Source: Brevibacterium siliguriense
GTDB taxonomy: Bacteria > Actinomycetota > Actinomycetes > Actinomycetales > Brevibacteriaceae
Direction of reading: 5' to 3'
DNA: 64,000 bases
Assembly (NCBI RefSeq): GCF_900105315.1
Contig: NZ_LT629766.1
Coordinates: 868,001 to 932,000 of the forward strand
The translations under genes and the position numbers were made by a program. The notes below the pieces were generated by a model that worked only from the letters and a program-made list of their open reading frames with translations, ran no database searches and was not told the origin of the DNA. This document shows positions 52,366 to 59,005 of the stretch, one piece after another. Position 1 is the first letter of the stretch. Every line of letters starts with the position of its first letter.

Positions 52366-52760
52366 GATCGCTTCTATGCTATAGGGCTGGACGGGATTCA
52401 AGACGGGACGTGAGATTCTTTACAAGCGCTACGGAAGTGTGGTCAAATTAATGGTGTTCGCCCGGTGGGGATCGGGTGGACATAACGGACGTATGGGGAT
52501 GCGTCCGGGTACTCGAGGGGAGTGCTGCGAGGACCCCGGGATGTCGCGATTACGCGCCCCGGGGTTCTTGTCATTCACAGCCGTTCTTCGCCGCTTCTCT
52601 TCCCGCCGCCGAAACACGTGTTACCTTCGGTCTCTGCAGCCCGACTGCGGTCACTGGGGTCCGTATTCGTGTCGCTTTCGAACGGTTCCGTGCGAACCTC
52701 GGTCACCAACGGACATTTCGGGCGCCGGAAAGTATCCGATGGTGACCCAGTCTCGGGGCG

Positions 52761-53357
52761 CTACTGGATGGTGACGCTGCGCTGGCGGCGCGATCGAGTG
52801 CGGGCGATGCCGATCTCCAGGGCCACTGCGCTCAGCGGGGCACCGAGTGCGACCGCCGCATTGCCTGCGGCCCGCTCGGCGACATCGGCGATGATCGCAT
52901 CGATGTCGGCGCGCTCGTCGGCGTCGATATGGATGAGCAGCTCCGGATTGCGCGCGGTGCCTCGCAGAATCGCCTGGGCGTCGGAGACGCCCTCGGTGGA
53001 TTCGAGGTCGGCGGCGACCGCCTCGGCGATGACCTCCGCGTTCACCGTGGTCAGTCCCGTCCTCGCGTCGGCCTGCATCCGGAAGGGCTTCGCGAAGTCC
53101 TTCCGAGGAACCTGCACACTCAGCCAGCGGAGCCCGATGACGGCGAGGATGAGGGCCGCGACCACGGCGATGAGTGCCGAATAGGGCAATGCCAGCACCG
53201 AGGCGACCGGACCGAGGTCCGCGCCCGCCTCCACTGCGGGCGCGACCGGGGCGGTGAGACCGAACCCGATGGCGAGCACCGCCAGCCCGAGGGCCAGGAC
53301 GATGATGCCGAGGATGATCAGTCCGGTGCGGTTGGCGGCTGCGGCCGTGCGTCTCAT
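52761..53357 (-). CDS. AmaP/DUF6286-like membrane protein of the Asp23 cluster
   Basis: A 198-residue protein with two membrane segments (about residues 12-35 and 58-82) and a cytoplasmic domain. The domain has the small alpha/beta Asp23-like pattern, with VNAEVIAEAVAADLESTEGV and ADERADIDAIIADV. Its topology matches AmaP-type anchors that hold Asp23 at the membrane. It is the last gene of the leftward operon and overlaps the preceding gene by 4 nt. The C-terminus is Arg-rich. The function of the actinobacterial form is inferred from firmicute AmaP/Asp23. Confidence 0.73.
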   Translation of the reverse strand: MRRTAAAANRTGLIILGIIVLALGLAVLAIGFGLTAPVAPAVEAGADLGPVASVLALPYSALIAVVAALILAVIGLRWLSVQVPRKDFAKPFRMQADARTGLTTVNAEVIAEAVAADLESTEGVSDAQAILRGTARNPELLIHIDADERADIDAIIADVAERAAGNAAVALGAPLSAVALEIGIARTRSRRQRSVTIQ

Positions 53358-53929
53358 GACTGGCTCCTTCTGGCCTGGACCTTCACCGTAGGGGTGCGGT
53401 CGAACGAGATCGAGGTGAAGCGGTTCCTCACGGAGGCCTCGACCTCGGCGCGGACCGGTTCGTGGTCTCGGATCGGCGTCGAGAAGGTCACGATCGTCGA
53501 CTTCACGCTCGACGCGGCCTTGACCCCGCTGACCCCGTCGACCCCATCGGCGGCTGCGGCCGCGATCTGCGACAGCGCCGAGGTGGGCAGAGCGACCTCG
53601 AAGTCACCGATGTGGTCGGAGCCATCGGCCCTTACGCCGAGGATCCGGCGCGCACCGGGGGAGATCCCGAGGATGAGGGCGATGAGTCCGAGCAGAGCCA
53701 GGACTGCGCCGACGGCGATGACTGGTGCGGAATTCCAGTGCAGGTTCCCGGCCGCCTCGGCGACCGCGGACCCGGAGGGTCCGGTCAGCGCGGCGGTGAC
53801 CGATCCGGTGGAGACGAACGCGGCGATTGCGGCCCAGCCGAGCCCCACGGCGAGGAGCAGCAGAACGAGCGCGACGACCACGGCCGGGCCGATGCGGGAG
53901 GGTCGCTTGCGCAGCAGGCGTGTGCTCAT
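53354..53929 (-). CDS. DUF6286-like membrane protein of the Asp23 cluster
   Basis: A 191-residue protein with an Arg/Lys-rich start (MSTRLLRKRPSRIG), a membrane segment at about 14-37, another at about 66-90, and a cytoplasmic domain. The domain carries TSALSQIAAAAADGVDGVSG and ends with a strand pattern like Asp23. It is coupled by 4-nt overlaps on both sides. ATG 53929 is chosen because the N-terminal Arg-rich segment and coupling begin there. A membrane anchor or scaffold role is inferred. Confidence 0.73.
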   Translation of the reverse strand: MSTRLLRKRPSRIGPAVVVALVLLLLAVGLGWAAIAAFVSTGSVTAALTGPSGSAVAEAAGNLHWNSAPVIAVGAVLALLGLIALILGISPGARRILGVRADGSDHIGDFEVALPTSALSQIAAAAADGVDGVSGVKAASSVKSTIVTFSTPIRDHEPVRAEVEASVRNRFTSISFDRTPTVKVQARRSQS

Positions 53930-54315
53930 TGCAGGCTGTTCCTTCCTCGATTCGCTCCGGCCGAATCCGGGGCGAGCCACTTCACGCCGATGTCGACCTG
54001 ACGGACGGTGACGCCGGTGAGACGTTCGACTTCGGAACTGAGCGTGGTGCGGACGTGTTCGGTCGCCTCGGCGATGGGGGTGGGGTAGGCCAGGCCCAGC
54101 TGGACGGCGAGCGTGCAGCTGCGCCCGGACAGGGCGACGTCCACGGACGGGCGGGTGTCCAGGCTGGAACTCGCTCCGATTCCGAACAGGCCCGAGCTCG
54201 TGCCGCCGACGCCCGGCAGGTCTTTGAGCACCTGCCCGGCGGTGCGCTCGACGACCTTGTCCGCAATCGTCAGACCGCCTCGGCGAGCGGGAGCGTCGTC
54301 GAGTTTCGGGGCCAC
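53926..54315 (-). CDS. Asp23/Gls24 family protein
   Basis: A 129-residue soluble Asp23/Gls24 protein. GGLTIADKVVERTAGQVLKD is the opening helix and PSVDVALSGRSCTLAVQLGL the strand pair. The helix IAEATEHVRTTLSSEVERL and the strand VTVRQVDIGVKWL complete the domain. Firmicute Asp23 coats the inner membrane face and responds to cell-wall stress; the same is likely here. The start is GTG 54315, 4 nt after the DUF2273 gene. Confidence 0.82.
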   Translation of the reverse strand: MAPKLDDAPARRGGLTIADKVVERTAGQVLKDLPGVGGTSSGLFGIGASSSLDTRPSVDVALSGRSCTLAVQLGLAYPTPIAEATEHVRTTLSSEVERLTGVTVRQVDIGVKWLAPDSAGANRGRNSLQ

Positions 54316-54319
54316 GGCA

Positions 54320-54502
54320 CTACCTCCGCGTGGTCGAGCGTGAACTCAGCGCGGTCAGGTCGAGGCGCCCGTCGAGGACGAGGCCGACGACCAGGCCGAG
54401 CCCGCCGCAGATGGCGACGACGAGGAACGCGAGGAAGCCGCCGAAATAGGCGACGATTCCCAGCGTCAGGCCGACGAGGAGTCCGATGAGAGTTTTCGAC
54501 AT
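54320..54502 (-). CDS. DUF2273 small membrane protein
   Basis: A 60-residue protein with two membrane helices, LIGLLVGLTLGIVAYFGGFL and AFLVVAICGGLGLVVGLVLD, and a short Arg-rich tail. This is the DUF2273 pattern, a constant companion of Asp23 operons. ATG 54502 is used; a longer open frame upstream belongs to another frame of the neighbouring Asp23 gene. It sits between two Asp23 genes in the leftward operon. Confidence 0.85.
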   Translation of the reverse strand: MSKTLIGLLVGLTLGIVAYFGGFLAFLVVAICGGLGLVVGLVLDGRLDLTALSSRSTTRR

Positions 54503-54539
54503 GGCATTCCTTCTGCCGAGGTGGTGCTGCGGATGAGGG

Positions 54540-55010
54540 TCAGTTGAGTTCCGGCGAATCCTTGGCGGGAGCCTCGTCGTCGTCCTCGGGCAGGTGGACG
54601 TCGGCGACGTCGATGTTGACCTCGACGACCTGGAGTCCGGTGCCCTGTTCGACGGCGCGGATGACGTTGCGGCGGATCGCCTCGGCGACATCGACGATCG
54701 AGGTGCCGTATTCGACGACGATGGTGAGATCGATGGCGGTCTGCTTCTCACCCTTCTCCACGGACACTCCGCCGGAGACGTTGGTCTGCGAGCCGGGGAT
54801 GCGGTCGGTGAGGGTGTCGAAGGCGCGGCGCGCGGCATTGCCCATCCCGTAGACGCCGGGGACTTCGCGGGCGGCGATTCCGGTGAGCTTGGCGACGACG
54901 TTCTCGGCGATCGTCGTCGTGCCCAGCTCGGTGACGAGCGGGCTGCGCACGTCGTCGTTCTGAGCGGTGGTGGCCTTCTGGTTCGAATCGGACTGCTTGG
55001 GTTCCGGCAT
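54540..55010 (-). CDS. Asp23/Gls24 family envelope-stress protein
   Basis: A 156-residue Asp23 protein, the first gene of the leftward operon. After a disordered start, TELGTTTIAENVVAKLTGIA, REVPGVYGMG and QTAIDLTIVVEYGTSIVDVA are the defining blocks. VEVNIDVADVHLPEDDDE ends the domain with an acidic tail. ATG 55010 has AGGAAGAAC upstream. It is divergent from the ECF sigma gene with 139 bp between starts, which suggests sigma-dependent expression. Confidence 0.88.
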   Translation of the reverse strand: MPEPKQSDSNQKATTAQNDDVRSPLVTELGTTTIAENVVAKLTGIAAREVPGVYGMGNAARRAFDTLTDRIPGSQTNVSGGVSVEKGEKQTAIDLTIVVEYGTSIVDVAEAIRRNVIRAVEQGTGLQVVEVNIDVADVHLPEDDDEAPAKDSPELN

Positions 55011-55149
55011 TGTTCTTCCTGTTCCTTGGAGGGGCATGCGGTTCGCAAGTCCTTCGGGTGAAGGATGCTTACACAGGTACAGACGCGGCCTCGGAGGAAT
55101 CCTCACGCGATGTTCGCAGAAATTTTTCTCAGTGCCCTACGATGTGGAT

Positions 55150-55713
55150 ATGACAAGGGGAGATGATCGTTTCGACATCGTCACCCTGGTCGTGCGCGCT
55201 CGCGAGGGTGACATCGCCTCGTTCGAGGCCCTCGTCGACGAATACGAGCGGAAGCTGCTGCGTTTCGCCTGGCGTGCGCTCGGGGATAGGCAGGATGCCG
55301 AGGACGTCGTTCAGGACACGCTCGTCAAGGCGTGGAGGTCGCTTGATGCCCTGACCGAACCGGCGGCCTTCGGCACGTGGATCTACCGGATGGCCTCGAA
55401 CCGCTGCACCGACGTGCTGCGTCGTCGCACCGCCCGGCCTTCGGATGCCTCGGATCCCGACGATCTGGGCCACCACGTCGACGGCACCGCCTCGGTGGAA
55501 CGGTCCGTCGAGGCGCGCACGGCACTCGAGCATTTCTCCGAGGTTCTGCAGACTCTGTCCTCGGAGCAGCGTGTAACGTGGGTGCTCCATCAGATGGAAG
55601 GTCTCAGCTACGCCGAGGTCGCCGAGACCTTGGGAATCAGCGAAGGCAGCGTGCGCGGACGCATCCACCGCGCCCGGACCGCCATCGCCGAGGGCATGGA
55701 AGGATGGGTATGA
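55150..55713 (+). CDS. ECF-type RNA polymerase sigma factor
   Basis: A 187-residue group 4 sigma factor. Region 2 spans about residues 22-92 with FEALVDEYERKLLRFAWRAL, DAEDVVQDTLVKAWRSL and AFGTWIYRMASNRCTDVLRR. Region 4 covers 128-180 with LSSEQRVTWVLHQMEGLSYA and EVAETLGISEGSVRGRIHRA. No anti-sigma gene with a zinc-finger motif follows; instead two Asp23-like genes are coupled downstream, so Asp23-like proteins may modulate it (inference). ATG 55150 lacks a ribosome site, but TACGAT 8-13 nt upstream could be a -10 box of a leaderless mRNA. Confidence 0.87.
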   Translation: MTRGDDRFDIVTLVVRAREGDIASFEALVDEYERKLLRFAWRALGDRQDAEDVVQDTLVKAWRSLDALTEPAAFGTWIYRMASNRCTDVLRRRTARPSDASDPDDLGHHVDGTASVERSVEARTALEHFSEVLQTLSSEQRVTWVLHQMEGLSYAEVAETLGISEGSVRGRIHRARTAIAEGMEGWV

Positions 55714-56183
55714 GCGACGAATCCGTCGACGCCACGGACGCTCACCTGCTTGGCATCATCGACGAATACATGGGGGCCTTCGAGCCAGATCCCGCCGAAT
55801 CCGTCGGCCTGCGCGAACGCATCCTCCAGATCGTGCGCGAAGATGCCGCGCTGGCCCCGGCCACGAAGCTGACGACCGAACGCGGCAACCCGTTCCGGAT
55901 CTCGACGGCCGAGGTGCGCAGCATCATCCGCGGGGCCGTCGACGCCGTGCCCGGAGTCCGTGCCCGCAGCGTCACAGCGACCCCGGCCGGAGACCCGGAG
56001 GGCAGCGCAGTCGACATCACCATGACCGTGATGATGAGTGCGGGGACGGCCTTCGTCTCCGCCGCCGAGGATGTCCGCCGCAGCGTCGCCGACGCCCTGG
56101 CCGCGCATCTGGGGATCCCCGCAACGCGCATCGACGTCACGGTTGAGGACGTCTTCGTCGACGAGGAGGGTTCCCATGGCTGA
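55710..56183 (+). CDS. Asp23/Gls24-like protein coupled to the sigma factor
   Basis: A 157-residue protein. The N-terminal 55 residues are acidic helices (HLLGIIDEYMGAFEPDPAES). The C-terminal part has an Asp23-like alpha/beta pattern with ISTAEVRSIIRGAVDAVPGV, VDITMTVMMSAGT and HLGIPATRIDVTVEDVFVDE. The start overlaps the sigma stop by 4 nt. Its position right behind sigma, where an anti-sigma gene would normally be, is the main clue to a regulatory role; no transmembrane segment or zinc motif supports a classical anti-sigma factor. Confidence 0.7.
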   Translation: MSDESVDATDAHLLGIIDEYMGAFEPDPAESVGLRERILQIVREDAALAPATKLTTERGNPFRISTAEVRSIIRGAVDAVPGVRARSVTATPAGDPEGSAVDITMTVMMSAGTAFVSAAEDVRRSVADALAAHLGIPATRIDVTVEDVFVDEEGSHG

Positions 56184-56532
56184 GAGCGAGACTCCACACG
56201 GATTCGACGTGGCAGCGGTCTCCGCTCGTCTGACCGAATCCGTCATCGGAGTCGACGGCGTCACCGGTCTGGCGCCGGGACTGCGGGACATGATCGCCAA
56301 CGCGGCCGCGCGAGTGATGCGGCGGACCGGGTCCGAGCCGCTGCGAGTCGAGGTCTGGCGAACAGGAGAGGCCCTCAACGTCCGCGTCGACGCCCACCTC
56401 GACGACAGTCGGCCCGTGGCCGAGATCGTCGATGAGCTCTTCGCCGTCATCGCCGTCGACCTGCGTGCCGCAGTCGACGGACCCGTCGGGGAGATCGACA
56501 TCGAGGTGCGGATCGTCAGCCGCAGCCGCTGA
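56176..56532 (+). CDS. Asp23/Gls24-like protein
   Basis: A 118-residue protein with the same small alpha/beta pattern as its neighbours: VAAVSARLTESVIGVDGVTG, PLRVEVWRTGEALNVRVDAH and PVGEIDIEVRIVSRSR as the last strand. It begins 8 nt before the stop of the previous gene, with GGAGG inside that gene as ribosome site. It ends the rightward sigma operon, and the conserved stem-loop at 56687-56718 follows. Confidence 0.7.
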   Translation: MAESETPHGFDVAAVSARLTESVIGVDGVTGLAPGLRDMIANAAARVMRRTGSEPLRVEVWRTGEALNVRVDAHLDDSRPVAEIVDELFAVIAVDLRAAVDGPVGEIDIEVRIVSRSR

Positions 56533-56686
56533 GTTCGCTTCGCGGACCGGGCGGCGACCCGAATGCGGTGAATTCCGGTTTCGGTGCACCTTTCTCTGAA
56601 TTGCCCACTGAGGAAACTGTGCATCTCAGAGAAGGACGGACCAACAAGCACGCCTCGGCGCTCATATGTTGTCGGCACAGAAAAAG

Positions 56687-56718
56687 CGAACAGCCCATGT
56701 TCGGAACTGGGCTGTTCG
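56687..56718. terminator. bidirectional stem-loop, copy 2 of a conserved terminator
   Basis: A perfect 11-bp stem, CGAACAGCCCA and its complement, with a 10-nt loop, between the convergent Asp23-like and GlsB genes. On the minus strand it is followed by a run of T (from the AAAAA at 56681-56685). Stem and flanking GGCACAGAAAA match the element at 31010-31039. Confidence 0.78.
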
Positions 56719-56812
56719 CCTTTGCTGAGCAGCTGCCGGCGGTGTCGCCTGCGGCTGTTCTGGGCCGCAATAGGGCACCGCCGGGAAGCGGCCATTCAGA
56801 CGGTGCGGTCGC

Positions 56813-57085
56813 TCACTCGGCCTTGCTCTTCGAGCGTCCGGTGATGAGGCCCCAGACGATGAGCACGATCAGCGAGCCGCCGATCGCGCACAGCCAGGAC
56901 GACAGTGAGAAGAACGAATTCATCTCAGCGCCGAAGATCATGCCGCCGAGCCAACCGCCCAGCATGGCACCGATGACGCCGAGGATGAGCGTGGCGATGA
57001 AGCCGCCGCCCTGTTTGCCGGGCAGGATCGCCTTGGCGATGGCTCCGGCGATGAGTCCGAGGATGAGGTATGCGATGAAACCCAT
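56813..57085 (-). CDS. GlsB/YeaQ/YmgE family membrane protein
   Basis: A 90-residue protein with three hydrophobic segments: IAYLILGLIAGAIAKAILPG, the central GGGFIATLILGVIGAMLGGW and SWLCAIGGSLIVLIVWGLIT. GKQGGGFIATLILGVIGAMLGG is the hallmark of the transglycosylase-associated (GlsB/YeaQ) family, small stress-induced membrane proteins often linked with Gls24. ATG 57085 has AAGGGA 10 nt upstream; a GTG three codons earlier has none. Its place next to the Asp23 cluster supports an envelope-stress role. Confidence 0.88.
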   Translation of the reverse strand: MGFIAYLILGLIAGAIAKAILPGKQGGGFIATLILGVIGAMLGGWLGGMIFGAEMNSFFSLSSWLCAIGGSLIVLIVWGLITGRSKSKAE

Positions 57086-57377
57086 GTTGCTCACGTCCCT
57101 TCTGAGACAGTTGACCGGCCGGGTTGCACGGTGCTGGTGCCACTGTACAACTCGGACGCAGGATAAGTGCCAAGTCTCGTTGATTATTTATGACATCTGT
57201 ACTGACGCAGGGCAACCGGAATCCTCACGCACCTCCTCGGCGGATCGCACACAGGAGTCAGCGGTCACGGACTCGGGGTGCCCGCTGTCCCTCGGCCGAT
57301 GCCCCTGCTGTCCCTGAGGCGCGTCACTGAGACGGGGCTGAACGGGCGCGGTCCGCCTGCCCAGTAGACTGGAGTCC

Positions 57378-57944
57378 ATGACCGACAGCGCTGACACTCG
57401 CCGACAACTGCTCGACCTCATCGACGAACTCGCCGTGGTGCGCGGCAGAGTGACCCTCTCCTCCGGCAAGGAGGCCGACTACTACCTCGATCTGCGTCGA
57501 GTCACCCTCGATCACCGCTCGGCACCGCTCGTCGGCGATGTCGTCCTCGACCTCCTCGAGACACATGATCTCCTCGACAAGGTCGACGCCGTCGGCGGTC
57601 TGACCATGGGCGCCGACCCCGTCGGCACCGCAGTGATGCACCGATCGGTGGTGCGCGGCACCCCGCTCGACTCCTTCGTCGTGCGCAAGGAGGCGAAGAA
57701 GCACGGAATGTCGCGTCGCGTCGAAGGCCCCGATGTCGCAGGCAAGCGCGTCGTCGCCGTCGAGGACACCTCGACCACGGGTGGTTCCGTGCTCACGGCC
57801 GTCGAAGCGCTCAAGGAAGCCGGCGCCGAGGTGGTCGCCGTGGCCGTGGTCATGGACCGCGACACCGGTGCCAAGGAACGGGTCGAAGCCACGGGGATCC
57901 CGTACCTGACCGCGCTGACGACCGCGGATCTCGGACTCGACTGA
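57378..57944 (+). CDS. pyrE: orotate phosphoribosyltransferase
   Basis: A 188-residue type I PRTase making orotidine 5'-phosphate from orotate and PRPP in pyrimidine synthesis. LSSGKEADYYLDLRRVTL is the orotate-binding start. FVVRKEAKKHGMSRRVEG is the flexible catalytic loop with its lysines. RVVAVEDTSTTGGSVLTAVE is the PRPP loop, with EDTSTTGG in place of the commoner EDVVTTGG. Length is normal. A probable -10 box TAGACT lies just upstream of the start. It is not part of a pyr operon here. Confidence 0.94.
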   Translation: MTDSADTRRQLLDLIDELAVVRGRVTLSSGKEADYYLDLRRVTLDHRSAPLVGDVVLDLLETHDLLDKVDAVGGLTMGADPVGTAVMHRSVVRGTPLDSFVVRKEAKKHGMSRRVEGPDVAGKRVVAVEDTSTTGGSVLTAVEALKEAGAEVVAVAVVMDRDTGAKERVEATGIPYLTALTTADLGLD

Positions 57945-58050
57945 GCCTCGCCTCGGCGAGATGGGTCGGCACAGCAGCGCCTCCCGGAACCGGCTCACCG
58001 ATCACGACCTGGGACTCGACTGGCAATTCTGTCGAAATCTAGGACGTGGT

Positions 58051-58073
58051 TTGAAACAAGTCTCTTATTTCAA
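58051..58073. promoter_or_regulatory. TetR-like palindrome upstream of ABC exporter operon
   Basis: TTGAAACAAG and CTTATTTCAA, separated by TCT, match as an inverted repeat at 9 of 10 positions. The element overlaps a -35-like TTGAAA and lies 50 bp upstream of the ABC ATPase start. The 10-3-10 layout suits a TetR-family repressor. No such regulator gene is in the window. Confidence 0.55.
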
Positions 58074-58123
58074 CACGATAGATGAGACACTCCCCAAGAA
58101 CTGTTCGATGCAAAGGATGACGC

Positions 58124-59005
58124 GTGCTCACACTGAAAGAGGTTTCCCTGCGCAAAGGGAAGCGGACATATCTGGACGAGGTGAGTTTCACCGCCGAGGC
58201 GGGCCGGATCACCGCAATCGTGGGAACCCGCTCGGCGGGCCGCACCGAACTGGTGCGCATCATCATGGGCCTCATCGCCGCTGATGAGGGCACCATCGAA
58301 CTCGAGGACTTCGAGCTCGACTTCGGTGACCGACAGAACTTCGGCTACCTGCCCGCCGAACGCGGCGGATACCCGAACATGCGCGTGCTCGACCAGATCG
58401 TCTATCTCGCCCGCCTGCACGGGATCACCCTGGGAGCCGCCGAACGGAATGCGCTGACCCTGCTGGGCCACCTCGAGCTCGCCGACCGCGGCTACGCTCC
58501 GCTGAAGAACCTCTCCGGAGCCGAGATAGCTCGCGTCGACATCGCAGCGACCCTGGCCGCCGACCCGGATGTCGTCGTCATCGATGATGCCTTCGCCGGC
58601 CTCGACTCGGCTTCGCTGCGTCTGGTCACGTCTCTGCTGCGGGCCCACGCCTCCTCGGGAGTGCCCGTCATCCTGGCCACAGACGACTGGGAGGCCGCAC
58701 AGACCTTCGCCGATGACGTCGTCATTCTCAGCCAGGGCAAGGTGACCGCTTCGGGCGGCGTCGAGAAGCTGCTCGGTGACCCGCATTACCGAGTCGAGAC
58801 GAGTGACGCCGAGGCGGCTGCCTCCGCGCTGAAGTCCCGGCGGGGAATCAGCGGCGTGAAGACCGCCGGACGCGATGGCTCCGCAGTGAGCTTCCGTGCC
58901 GGTGATGCGAAGACAGCCGCCGCTGCCGTCGCCGAGCTGAAGAATGTGAAGAACTTCGAAAGTGTCCGCCCGACACTGGCCGAGCAGTACAAGGAGGCTC
59001 TGTAA
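58124..59005 (+). CDS. ABC transporter ATP-binding protein with degenerate catalytic motifs
   Basis: A 293-residue NatA-like subunit. The fold is complete: LTLKEVSLRKGKRTYLDEVS start, NFGYLPAERGGYPNM Q-loop region, signature LSGAEIARVDIA, and a C-terminal extension. But the key residues differ from active ABC ATPases. Walker A reads GTRSAGRTE with Arg for the essential Lys. Walker B ends VVVIDDAFAGLD with Asp for the catalytic Glu, the signature is LSGAE, and the H-loop His is replaced in ILATDDWEA. It may bind but hydrolyse ATP poorly. GTG 58124 has AAAGGATG. It is coupled to the permease gene by a 1-nt overlap (TAATG). Confidence 0.82.
   Translation: MLTLKEVSLRKGKRTYLDEVSFTAEAGRITAIVGTRSAGRTELVRIIMGLIAADEGTIELEDFELDFGDRQNFGYLPAERGGYPNMRVLDQIVYLARLHGITLGAAERNALTLLGHLELADRGYAPLKNLSGAEIARVDIAATLAADPDVVVIDDAFAGLDSASLRLVTSLLRAHASSGVPVILATDDWEAAQTFADDVVILSQGKVTASGGVEKLLGDPHYRVETSDAEAAASALKSRRGISGVKTAGRDGSAVSFRAGDAKTAAAAVAELKNVKNFESVRPTLAEQYKEAL

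Larger units (their letters stand above)
52007..52760. other. 754-bp gene-free tract
   Basis: No credible protein gene is seen between the convergent SDR gene and the Asp23 cluster. The left part holds three degenerate 33-bp repeats (52076-52174). The middle (about 52270-52460) is clearly more AT-rich than the surroundings and contains a strong predicted rightward promoter at 52338-52365. The right part includes a GC-rich hairpin with stem ACCCCGGG (52533-52540 pairing with 52558-52565) followed by a T-richer stretch. Confidence 0.6.

Noticed and set aside
52439..52774. 111-codon frame in the gene-free tract
   Set aside because: Composition is Arg/Cys/Pro-rich with poor codon-position bias, no family similarity, and it runs into the 3' end of the opposite gene.
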